A stretch of DNA of 40,774 nucleotides. Origin: Priapulus caudatus (Eukaryota > Priapulida > Priapulimorpha > Priapulimorphida > Priapulidae). This document shows positions 32,014 to 40,774 of the stretch, one piece after another; within the stretch, counting starts at the first letter, position 1; the number at the start of each line of letters is the position of its first letter. The position numbers and the translations under genes were made by a program. The notes beneath the pieces were generated by a model. The model searched no databases. It saw only the letters and a program-made list of their open reading frames with translations, and was not told where the DNA came from. Where the stretch lies: assembly GCF_000485595.1 (NCBI RefSeq), contig NW_014577323.1:21970-62743 (forward strand). The letters are read 5' to 3'.

Positions 32014-33128
32014 TTGAGCGTTTGGTAGGAAAAGTGAAACCACGTCAATAACAAACCACACTCTACATCGCACCATTCTCATTAGGAGATAAGTTGATAT
32101 CACCACAAATGCATTCTTTAAAAATCTACCACTGTCTCCTGGCATAACTTTCTTGTTTTCCTCATCCTACTCCTCCTCTATCTCCTATCTTCGGCCATCT
32201 CTTCCTCTTTCTCCTCCTCTTCTACTTATTCTTCTTCATCCTCCTTATTCAGTTAAAATCTCACGTAGACGATGACTTTGGATGACGTCGTGCGTTATGT
32301 TGATAAAAACATATAGATGTAAGCAGATGAAAACGAAGTCATATTACTTGTAGGTGTCGCAACAATTCATGTTTCACGTTTTATCATTTTACTGTTAGTA
32401 GAATTACGCAATGCTCATGCAAATTGTTACTCCAAATTCTTCTACGAATATCAGGTTTCAATAAAGTAAAATCACTAAATTGCGCAAGCAATATATACGT
32501 TAAATTATTAACAATCTTGAGCAATGCTTGACAATCCTTCATGCTCGTTAAATTTAAATCGATTTTATCCAAAGAATTCGATAGTCTACTGGGACATATA
32601 TATATGTCAGATTAGATACGGGAGGACCTAGTTTGGGATTGCTTACAGCTAACTCAACTAACCGACAGCAATCTGTTGGTGATTGGCACCTTTTCTGCAA
32701 CTAATATTATTTGTGGAAGTCCCAGGACTCAAACCCAGAAACTCGATTATACATTTACAATGAATAACAATTATTTATAATGAAGTCTGATCACGAGAGA
32801 CATAGTCGCATAGTAGAACAATTGATCATAGTCGCCAATTCACTCGAATAGTTGATCTTATGAACCAATAGTTAAATTACGTTATTACGTAACAAGATCA
32901 AAATTTGTTTTAGGAATCTATACGGGGATAAAGCAAAACTATTAATAGATCGAAATATTGATCGAAATAGAGCGAAAAACTACACGAAGATTGTATGTAC
33001 GATGATGTATAAACCGAAAAATATTGACCCTGACTACTACATGCCTGTCTGCATGCATGGTTGTCTAACCGCCTAGCTGTTACCTTGTTAACTGTTGTTA
33101 ACGGTTGTTAGCTGTGCTTAAAGCTGCG
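32014..33128. other. No gene supported
   Basis: A CT-rich patch lies at 32155-32230. On minus at ~32720-32735 a B-box-like GGTTTGAGTCC is seen without an A box, possibly a truncated SINE. Otherwise nothing. Confidence 0.35.
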
Positions 33129-33305
33129 TTTACACTATCGATTTTTGTCAGCAAATCGTACCAATTTCAAGTGCATTCCAACTAATCGGCTGAAATTCGA
33201 TTGTGTTTGAGTCGGAGTCGGACTCAAGTCGCCGAGTTGGAGAAATATAACGTGTTATATTTTGCACGACTCGGACGATTTGCTGACAAAAATCGACAGT
33301 GTAAA
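33129..33305. mobile_element. Short hairpin element (a)
   Basis: 177 bp. The arms TTTACACTATCGATTTTTGT CAGCAAATCGT and their reverse complement at the right differ by one base. The outer word TTAAAGCTGCG at ~33119 reappears inverted as AGCTTTAA after element (b), suggesting (b) inserted near the right edge of (a). Confidence 0.8.
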
Positions 33306-33308
33306 GTG

Positions 33309-33556
33309 GTGGGCACACTAGGTGATTTTTCATGCGATCGAGCCAGCCGGCTCAATCGCATGAAAAATCGCCTAGTGTGTCCAGTATCGCGGTCACAGTC
33401 ACGGTAGATTTTCGAGCCGGCCGGCTGAGTCGCCCGAATCAAACATGTTTGATAATTATTTAAGTCGCCCGGTTCAGTCGCGTAGTGTGTCCACAGAGTC
33501 GCCCGACTCAGCCGGCCGGCTCGACCGCATGAAAAATCGCGTAGTATGTCCACAGC
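33309..33556. mobile_element. Hairpin element (b), GGCACACTA ends
   Basis: It begins with a 73-bp near-perfect palindrome (GGCACACTAGGTGATTTTTC, ATGCGATCGAGCC and its complement, 33312-33384). It ends with GCATGAAAAATCGCGTAGTA and TGTCCAC. Left and right ends also match each other as inverted repeats through the AGCC(A/G)GCCGGCT core. Confidence 0.75.
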
Positions 33557-33631
33557 TTTAAAACGGGACATTTTATAGTAACGAACGGCGTCATGCACAG
33601 CCAGAGTGCGATCCCTGACACATGGTAATGG

Positions 33632-34064
33632 TAGCCGCACACTATACGATTTTGCTCGGGCCGCAGTCGTAAGCCCTCGCACACTATACGCTCGGCAGCC
33701 GATCGATCGGGAGGCCCCCGCACACTGTACGACTCAAAGTCGGCGCTAACCATGGCGCTCTCGTGGCGTTCCAAGCGGATTTAGCGTGTACTAAAGGTCG
33801 GGAGTGTTTCCCCACCATTTTAACCGAATGCGGTTCCAATGGCGCTACTCTGTGATTGGTAAATTTTCTTCAGCGCTCGGCGGCGGGTCGGATGGCCATG
33901 CACACTATCCGAGTCGCGTCGTAAGCCCTCGCACACTATACGACCCGCTCCACTCCCAATTCAAAATTCGAATCGGCCCAAAATGACCTACCGATCCAGA
34001 CGTAAGCTTCCTAATCCAGACGTAAGCCTCCCGCCCCCGCTCGGGTTGTATAGTGTGCGGCTAG
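33632..34064. mobile_element. Inverted-repeat element (c), CGCACACTATACG repeats
   Basis: Ends TAGCCGCACACTATACGATT and its complement at 34035-34064 (TATAGTGTGCGGCTA). CACACTATACG or close variants recur inside at ~33678, 33719, 33899 and 33931. No ORF. Confidence 0.75.
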
Positions 34065-34090
34065 CATAACACGAGGCTGGACCTCATGTT

Positions 34091-34258
34091 TTAGCGGTAT
34101 CCCAGTCGTTGGGCAAGGCCAGCCCTACGGTATGAAAGGGGCATCATCTTGTCGTTAGGCCGGTCTCTGTTGACTAGCACGACGCCTTGGGTATAGGACT
34201 GGCCCTCCTTGTTACGCTTCTGCCTCAGTATCTTAACGCCGTGCTTCTTAAACTGTTT
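34091..34258 (-). CDS. Unassigned C-terminal coding exon
   Basis: 55 codons plus TAA, with no internal ATG start. It reads KQFKKHGVKILRQKRNKEGQ, then SYTQGVVLVNRDRPND and KMMPLSYRRAGLAQRLGYR. A usable acceptor (…aatcattcaccag) lies before 34258 in phase 0. The sequence is strongly protein-like and basic: a beta-strand-like GVVLVN, an acidic turn and an Arg-rich end. No family recognised. Elements lie close on both sides: inverted-repeat element (c) begins 27 bp past the stop, and GGTGAATGA repeats (34261-34340) precede the exon. Probably the last exon of a host or transposon gene whose other exons I cannot find. Confidence 0.4.
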   Translation of the reverse strand, partial: KQFKKHGVKILRQKRNKEGQSYTQGVVLVNRDRPNDKMMPLSYRRAGLAQRLGYR

Positions 34259-34260
34259 CT

Positions 34261-34345
34261 GGTGAATGATTCCCCCAAGGGTGAATGAACCTAGAGGCGT
34301 GAATGAAATGGGTGAATGAAACAGGAAGGGTGAATGATTTAATTT
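34261..34345. repeat. GGTGAATGA short tandem repeat
   Basis: Five imperfect copies of GGGTGAATGA spaced 10-20 bases apart. Confidence 0.75.
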
Positions 34346-35589
34346 ACTCAGATATTTCTATTTTTGCTATACTTAAAAAAGCATTGCCATTATTAAAGTG
34401 GCTCTTACCACTTTTAATGACAGTGGAGCTGGAAATTTGATATAATTTTTCTCTCTACCTATATGTTTTCTAATTTCAAAGTAGCAGGATATTGCCCAAA
34501 TTTACTGTAAAACAACCTTTTGGGGGAGACCAGACGAGCTAGTGGGATCATAAATTTACAAATGGCAACACTGGAGGATCGCCGTAGACAACTATATATA
34601 TTTTCATCAAGCAACATGAATTCTAGCTATATTAAGGAGATTTGCATGAGCCCTGTTTTTAGGCAATCTTAAGTTAGATTGTGCCATTTATTTGTGGTAA
34701 ACATACACAAATAGAAAACATTGTTTCTAAGAATCTAATTCTAAGTTCTACTGTTGTTTACTAAATTTACTTCATGTAAACTAGAAAAATTCTAATAGTT
34801 TGTCTGATCTTATTTTTTTTGTTACTCCTAATTTTCTTTACATATTTTTGAATACATGTTTAAAAAGTTGAATAAAATAAACAGTTAAGAAATGAGTTAA
34901 TTTATGTTTTTTGGCTCAAGTGACAAAATTAATTATATATAAAATTGTACACAAGGTGTAGGGCCTACACAATTTTCATTATTAAAATTAAAATTAAATG
35001 ACCAAAAACCATGTTTTTTTTTAAAAAGTACATCGTAACCATTGAATAGAGAGCTACCTGTAAATCACTCCACGGATAGATTATATATGAGCAAAGGTAA
35101 CACACAAACCGCTCAACCCCATTCTTTTTAACACAAACACATTTTTCATTCACGTCGGTAGAGTTTACAAGCGGAAGCAGTGGCAGAAAACGTGACGAGG
35201 GAATGGCGTTGATTTGTTTAACAAATTTGTCAGAATTAAAATGGCCTTTGCTAAAAAAATCCCCTCTTATTTTGAAAGTTCTCGACCTCTTAAGCCTTTT
35301 TGCGTTTAATCACGCACAGCTCTCACTCTTCAACAATTCCAAATTCCGTTGATGAATCTTAATGGTATAGACATCCGCGATATCCATGAGATCTGTTGCC
35401 GAGGACAAAAGTACATGGATGCTATATATATATACTATGCTTACGATTGATGATAATACAATTGCGATGTTATATTTACTGGTGCGAGCACCACACCGTT
35501 TCGTAACTGTGTAGCTTGGTTGCTGAAGAAAGAGGTTTCCCAATCGCGCGCACATCACAGGCGCGTCGCAAGCTTCACGCGGTAACTGT
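34346..35589. other. No gene supported
   Basis: A+T-rich. ORFs at 34965-35153 and 35310-35558 have no motif. No RNA gene seen. Confidence 0.4.
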
Positions 35590-36670
35590 TACCCCGTACA
35601 TGCTACGAATTGATATGGTATTAAACTAGCGCGCGTCAGACTCGCGCTAAATATTTGCAGTGTGTACACCCTATCCCGCTCCAAATACGCGCTGGCCCAC
35701 TCCAAGTTAGCCCCGGAAATGAAGCAGGGCTTAGTCCGGACTAAGATAGCCCGCTTGTGTGTGTGTCTGTACACAACAAGCGGGCAAGACCGGGTGCTAA
35801 ATCGCAATACGCATGGGCATAGCCTTATTTAGGTCACGTAATTGTACGCTAGCTGTACTTCGCTGTCAAAATTTAATGTCAATTGTCGAAGTTTTCGAGC
35901 ACATGAGGATTGTGTACATTCGCACATTTCCGGAGAAAACCTGTAATAATCCTGCTACAAATAGGATTCTCAAATTTGTCATATAGGACACGTATACACA
36001 TATTACATACATTAATACAGTTATTGTATGTACGTGGACACCTAGACGCCGGTCGGTTTGGGAGATGACAAACGACAAATAACGATCATATTGTCGCACA
36101 ATTGATGGGTACGACTGATTGCATGGCTCCCGTCGACTGGCATGAATTGGCATGAACCAGCTTAAATGAATTGCATGCGTACGCGCAATTGATGAGTAAC
36201 TAGCTAGCGTGCACGCGCGTGCTTAGAGATTAAAATATTAGCGCGGTCCTTCTTAGACATTAATACTAGGTACAGACTGCAAAATTTGATATGGTATCAA
36301 ACTGGCGCGCGCCTGGCGCGTGCCAAATCGTAGCGTACAGACTGCAAATTTGATCGTACATTAAATGAGTCATCAGTTTTCAGTTCAGCTCGTCACGTCA
36401 CCCCACAGACATAATAGCATTTGTACAATTACGTGACCTAAACAACGCTATGCGCATGCGTATTGCGATTTCGCATTGGATCTGCGTACAGACACAGCTT
36501 GGTGCAGGATACCTTATCCCGGGGCTGGCCCTCCTTCATTTTCGGGGCCAAATTGGTGCGGGCCAGTGCGCATTTGGAGCGGGATAGCGTGTACACTGTA
36601 AAGAGATGCCTGAAGCACGCCTGACCCGCACCAGTTTAATACCATATCAAATTTGCAGTCTGTACGGGGT
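35590..36670. repeat. Inverted repeat pair A/A' (~250-bp arms)
   Basis: Arm A 35590-35847 and arm A' 36423-36670 are reverse complements with scattered differences: TTGATATGGTATTAAACT, CCTATCCCGCTCCAAAT (right: GCTATCCCGCTCCAAAT), AAATCGCAATACGCATG and GGTCACGTAATTGTAC. A partial third copy of the outer end lies at 36271-36330 in the orientation of A. Confidence 0.85.
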
Positions 36671-37214
36671 ATAATGTGATAAACAGTGAATGAATTAACA
36701 CCGGCCGCTGAACACAATTAACTATTGTGGTAGCCAATAGCAGGTGACGTTTGGGCGTTTGGCGCGCACGTCTTACAAACCTTGCCTTAAGAGTAGGTAT
36801 GCATGTTTTTTTTTAACCAATAGATGAGTAACATTGGCGCCGACCCATGTTGACTCTGAGAGCAAATCAATTCCGCCGTTCATCCGTCACCGTTTTTACC
36901 GATAACACTACCTGATGTTGGCTATTACAATATTTAATTATGCTGACCGGCCGGTGTTAATTCATTCACTGTCTGTCACATTAAGGTCTAAGAAGGTCCG
37001 CGCTAATAATTTAATCTCTAAGCGCGCGTGGGACGCTATAGCTAGTTACTAGTACTCATCATTTGCGCGCACACACATGCAGTTCATTTAAGCTGGTTGG
37101 CGCCAATTTATGCCAGGCAAAGTTACCCATCGAGTGTGCATCAATATGACCGTTATTCGTGGCTTGTCATCTCCCAAGCCGACTGTCGCCTAGGTGTTCA
37201 CATGCATACAATAA
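36021..37214. repeat. Inverted repeat pair B/B' (~240-bp arms)
   Basis: Arm B 36021-36266 and arm B' 36978-37214 are reverse complements. They share TTATTGTATG at the outer end, then GGGAGATGACAA, AACCAGCTTAAATGAA, CTTAGAGATTAAA and TTAGCGCGG(A/T)CCTTCTTAGA. B starts inside the A-A' span and B' lies outside it, so the two pairs interlock. Confidence 0.85.
36675..36980. mobile_element. Small inverted-repeat element C
   Basis: The 33-bp ends TGTGATAAACAGTGAATGAA…CCGGCCG and their inverse at 36948-36980 bound ~306 bp. It sits exactly between A' and B'. Confidence 0.8.
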
Positions 37215-37219
37215 TACAC

Positions 37220-37362
37220 ACGCACACATAGGACGTAGGCCTATGCACACCTGCACAGTACCATTTCCAGCGCACTATGTTACCGCAACTCTCACGGGGA
37301 GGGGGCGGGTGGAGGGGGCTCTAATAGCAAAAGCAGTTCAGTTTTTTGTTAACAGTCAACAA
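37220..37362. other. Spacer
   Basis: Unique sequence with a G-rich patch at 37297-37318. Nothing recognised. Confidence 0.4.
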
Positions 37363-37611
37363 ATCCATGTTTAACTCTCTTCTTGAGGGTCAAAAGGCTA
37401 TCAGACATTTACTCTTCGCACGTCAGAAGAAAGTACATTTCATGGTCCTTTAAATAGCGATAAAAATGCTAGGTCAGCGCTGAAACAAAAAAATTCGGTC
37501 CATTAGACCATTTCCTCAGAAAATGTCTGATAGTTGACATTTCCCCCACTGCCCTTTGACCTCCAATTTCGCGCTGGTGATGGGTTTCCTCCCTATGATA
37601 TCTTACATGGT
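37363..37611 (+). repeat. Dispersed repeat, copy 2, cut by Gypsy LTR
   Basis: Matches 945-1200 in order and orientation with ~75-80 percent identity by eye. It breaks off at TTACATGG, where the LTR of element 3 begins. Confidence 0.7.
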
Positions 37612-37767
37612 TGTACACACTGACAAAGGCGTGATTTCAAGGAACATGACTATCGTTTATTACTGTGATGAAAACATGGCGGATCACAACTCCCAAAACA
37701 CCTGCCTAGGTGGCAGCACCATACGGTGAAGAGATTACACAGAGTATTTGAAATCGACTATACTACA
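37612..37767 (-). repeat. 3' LTR of Gypsy element 3
   Basis: ~156 bp on minus starting TGTAGTATAG directly after a purine tract and ending GTGTACA (TGTA/TACA ends). It holds AATAAA near 37662. The exact right boundary is my best estimate because the other LTR is outside the window. Confidence 0.6.
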
Positions 37768-38105
37768 TTCCTCCCCAACTTGGTAGAGAAAATATTGTTT
37801 AGAATAAAGACTGAATTAACACAACATGAAAATGGCAAAATTAAATGTACCATATTGAAATGTTCGCAAAATTGCACTTCTGAAAATTGAGACAGTCTTT
37901 GATAATACTGAACGAACTAAAATCACTTAACACAGAAAATGTTTGTTTGAGAAATGTCACTAAAGCTCACACGAGTCTTTTTACTCGGAGTCACACTTGA
38001 GGTAGGTACAATGATCTGATTGTGAGACTTGGTTTACACATTCACAAATAGACACAAATTGCTGTTAGGGGAGAGGTTACTTCCACTTCCCCTTAAAGTG
38101 TCTCA
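37768..38105. other. 3' untranslated part of Gypsy element 3
   Basis: Between the integrase stop and the LTR on minus. It has an additional purine-rich stretch AAGGGGAAGTGGAAG at 38083-38097. No ORF. Confidence 0.6.
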
Positions 38106-39405
38106 CTATGTAGGGACACCGAGATAATCCCTGAATCTCACTGGAAGTTTACGCGCACGCTGAGGTCGATCTGCAGACTTCAGACATGGTTTGAGTGGTG
38201 CGTCCTCAACGGGTTGTGGTCCTCGGTCGTGTAGTGTCGTCTCATCAGGTGGGGGTTCCGAGAAGGTATCCGGTTCGTCAGGTAAGGGATCCGGATTGAT
38301 TGATCCAGTTAGACGTTTGAAAAACGTGATGTTTCGAGTGATTTTCTGGACTCCACGCCTGGCAATCACCATATTCCCTTTGCGCGTTTCTACCACGAAC
38401 GGTACAGGATCGTAGTGTGGTGATCCCTTGTTGCGGCGTTGTTGCTTCACTAGAACATGGTCTCCTTCCCGAATTTCACAGGGCTTTACACGACGTCTCT
38501 TATCGGCATATTGTTTCATCTTTGCCTTGTTCGTAGCATCACGTAGCTTTATCTGGCTGTGGACATCCGGCAGCAAGGGTAAGTCTTTAGCCGGCAGCTG
38601 AGGGAGCTGCGTACGAAACCGGCGGCGATACAGTGCCTCCGCTGGAGCCACACCTGTTGTCGTGTGAGGGGTTGCCCTGTACTGTCGAAGAAATCTTAGT
38701 AATTCTCTCTTCCACAGTTTTCCCTCTAGGTGAGCTGCCCGGATTGATTTCATGACTGTGTCCATAAAACGTTCCACTTGGCCATTAGCCTGAGGCCAAA
38801 GGGGTGTCACACGTCGGTGGGTAAAACCCATGTCGGCAGCAAAGTCGGCGAAGTCAGATCCCTGGAATGGCGGACCATTATCTGACCTTACAACTTCAGG
38901 TACTCCTTGTCTGGAGAAGATAGCATCCAGTTTAGGTATCACTACAGCTGCTGACGTCGATGACACAATTTCAACTTCAGGAAATCTGCTGTAGTCATCA
39001 GTTACAACAAGAAGTAGGTCATTTGAAGGAAGTGGACCTCCGAAGTCGATAGATATATTGCACCATGGTTGTGCTGGCAATGTAGACATCACCAGTGGTT
39101 CAGGGCGAGTAGCACTTCTGGTAGTGGCCTGACACGGGATGCATGATTTTACAAGATGTTCTACCATACCGTCTATGCCCGGGAACCATACCTTCTGGCG
39201 CAAGAGGCTTTTCGTCTTGACTACGCCTTGGTGACCACTATGGGCTATATCTAACACTTTCTGTCTGAGGCTAGTTGGGATGACCAGGCGGTGTCCTCTT
39301 AAGATGAGACCGTCATATTCTGCTAGCTCAGCACGGAGTGGCCTGTAAGACTTCAGGTCGTCGTCTTTCCAGGTCTGTTTAGTGATAGCAGTAAGGACCT
39401 TCTGT
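38106..39405 (-). CDS. Gypsy element 3 integrase with H2C2 finger
   Basis: Open from ~39405 to the stop at 38106, over 430 codons. The zinc finger has His in AHSGHQG and Cys in CIPC. The catalytic D,D-35-E triad is visible: Asp in ISIDFGG, Asp in VRSDNGPPF, Glu in NGQVERFM. The C-terminal basic region (ADKRRRVKPCEIREGDHVLV) and Pro-rich tail follow. All key residues are present, so integrase could be active. It is separated from the RNase H frame by a single one-base shift near 39410. Known role: joins the retrotransposon cDNA to host DNA in the nucleus. Confidence 0.85.
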
Positions 39406-40375
39406 AACGTTGGGTCCTGTGCTTTGCCTCGCGGATTTCACCAAGTGTCATCGCCTTTGGCACCGTCTTCTGACATATGTAAGCAATGTAGTCTTCTGCA
39501 ATGTTGTCCGTGTTGTCTTCAGTGGGCGTTGTCACTGGATGGCGGCTCAGGAAATCGGCTGGGTTAGCGTCGTCGCGGCCTGGTTTATACAAAAGTTTCA
39601 GATTGTATGGTGCGAGACGAAGCCTCCATCTTTCTATGCGAGCTGACATCAGCTTTTGACTTTGGAAGATTCCCAACAGGGGTTTGTGGTCAGTTTTAAC
39701 GGTGAATGCATTGCCGTATACATACAAGTGAAAATGTTGAACAGCCCACACTACTCCTAGCATTTCCCGCTCGGTCTGAGAATACCTGGATTCTACACTA
39801 GACAGGGCCCGGCTGGCATAGCTGATAACCTTGCCTTCTTGTAGTAGTATACCACCTAGTCCACTTGGGCTGGCATCAACGAGAATCTCCGTCGGGTTAC
39901 GGGTGTCAAAGTAGTTCATCACGGGAGCGCTAGAGAGTGCTTTCTTGAGGGAGTCGAAAGACTGTTGGTGAGTTTTGTTCCACATCCACAGAGCACCCTT
40001 GTGGGTAAGTGCTCGGAGGGGTGTTGTTATGGTGGCATAGTTTGGTATGAACCGTGCCATGTATTGCGCCATGCCTAGGAACGATTTCACACCACTGACG
40101 TTGCTTGGTGGACTTGACTCTATGATGGCGTCTACCTTGCCAGGATCTGGTCGTAGGCCGTCTGCGCAGAATATATGTCCGAAGAACTTCACTTCAGATT
40201 GAGCTATCTGACACTTGCCTTTGCTTAGTCTTATGTTGTATTCTCGTATACGTTGTAGAACAGCAAGTAGGTTCTGGTCATGTTCCGCTCGGTTGGACCC
40301 GTGGACTATTATGTCATCAGCATAATTCATACAGCCGTTCAGATCACTTAGGAGTTCTGCGAGTATGTTCTGGCA
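39406..40375 (-). pseudogene. Gypsy element 3 RT C-terminal part and RNase H
   Basis: On minus it starts CQNILAELL and contains the RT active site NYADDIIVHG, the thumb/connection region (IRLSKGKCQI; FLGMAQYMARFIPNY) and RNase H (ILVDASPSGLG, TEREMLGVVWAV, VKTDHKPL, DANPADFLSRHP). The frame is intact until ~39410. The upstream fingers/palm of RT should precede position 40375 on minus, but that sequence is found on plus instead. Confidence 0.85.
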
Positions 40376-40738
40376 AGATGTGGAGTCTGAACTTCAACGC
40401 CTGGAGGACCTCGATATCATAGAACGAGTTGACGGTCCAACTCCATGGGTCAGCCCAGTTGTGATTGTCCCTAAAAAGTCGGGGGAGGTACGTCTCTGCA
40501 TTGACATGCGAGAAGCCAATCAGGCTATACGACGGGAGAAACACATAATACCAACAATCGACGACTTGATAGCCGACCTTCATGGATCCACCCTCTTCAG
40601 TACGCTCGATTTGACAAATGCGTACCATCAGCTTGAACTTGACCCGGCCAGTCGGAGTATAACTACTTTTAGCACGCACGTCGGATTAAGGAGGTACAAA
40701 CGTCTACTCTTCGGCGTAAATGCAGCTTCGGAAATCTT
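40375..40738 (+). pseudogene. Inverted RT fingers/palm segment of Gypsy element 3
   Basis: On plus the frame reads VESELQRLEDLDIIERV, PWVSPVVIVPKKSGEVRLC, TLFSTLDLTNAYHQLEL and LLFGVNAASEIF, the N-terminal half of Ty3/Gypsy RT. It includes the first catalytic Asp (LDLTNAYHQ). It stops matching after SEIF at 40738. The minus-strand part begins with Q-N-I-L, the residues that would normally follow. So one RT is cut and one piece flipped. Confidence 0.8.
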
Positions 40739-40774
40739 TCGGATACCCTTCCATATGTCGGTGGCGCTGTTGTT

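Larger units (their letters stand above)
37612..40774 (-). mobile_element. 3' part of a Ty3/Gypsy retrotransposon (element 3), runs off right edge
   Basis: Reading on minus: RT (partly inverted), RNase H, H2C2 finger, integrase, ~340 bp of 3' untranslated sequence, purine tract TTGGGGAGGAA, then LTR 37767-37612. Reading frames are much better preserved than in elements 1 and 2, so this is the youngest of the three. Confidence 0.85.

Noticed and set aside
31900-32145. 81-codon minus ORF
   Set aside because: Mostly overlaps the B-arm repeat fragment; no domain.
33224-33682. 152-codon minus ORF
   Set aside because: Runs across two hairpin elements; openness follows from their composition.

Overview
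The window is animal genomic DNA, most likely from a marine invertebrate. The evidence is phase-matched exons with GT/AG introns, KDZ-type transposase genes, Ty3/Gypsy LTR retrotransposons, a tRNA-derived SINE, many fold-back DNA elements, and long GA, TA and ACGC microsatellites. There is also a secreted-peptide precursor ending in Gly-Lys-Arg. Nothing looks prokaryotic, and there are no operons, ribosome binding sites or CRISPR arrays. I cannot name the species. A 10-base N gap at 20621-20630 shows this is an assembled draft.

Layout. 1-4.85 kb (minus): four phase-compatible exons of a SWIM zinc-finger protein of the KDZ-transposase/HMGXB3-like kind, running off the left edge. A solo LTR with a 5-bp target-site duplication sits in one of its introns, and a dispersed repeat in another. 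5.2-6.72 kb: a tandem repeat, then the 5' half (LTR, gag, protease) of a decayed Gypsy element on minus. 6.76-8.67 kb (minus): the C-terminal RNase-H-like half of a second KDZ copy with one frameshift, preceded in phase by an exon coding half of an AMSH/STAMBP-type JAMM domain. 9.48-10.29 kb: a fold-back element carrying a SINE and degenerate TTAGGG repeats. 10.475-15.48 kb (plus): a nearly full-length but frameshifted Gypsy element. A small inverted-repeat transposon with telomere-like filling interrupts its gag, and a second primer-binding site and gag start follow its 3' LTR. 16.5-17.5 kb: a ~104-bp tandem array broken by a third telomere-like inverted-repeat element.

17.5-20.2 kb is mostly empty. 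20.21-21.22 kb: an inverted-repeat element full of TTAACTCGAGTTAA palindromes with an ACGC satellite core. 22.54-22.81 kb (minus): the best candidate host gene, a small six-cysteine amidated peptide precursor. 23.6-26.9 kb: microsatellites, a 66-bp repeat and three short unassigned ORFs. 26.9-37.2 kb: inverted-repeat elements (26.93-27.79, 29.26-30.66 with a nested 0.88-kb element, 33.13-34.06 and an interlocked set at 35.6-37.2 kb), plus one unassigned C-terminal coding exon at 34.09-34.26 kb. 37.6-40.77 kb (minus): a young-looking Gypsy element with an intact integrase, whose reverse transcriptase is split by a local inversion.

The genes do not form a pathway. This is a transposon-rich accessory region in which elements insert into one another. 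The points most worth following are the JAMM/KDZ exon junction, the unassigned cysteine-rich peptide, the telomere-like sequence carried by several inverted-repeat elements, and the interlocked inverted repeats.
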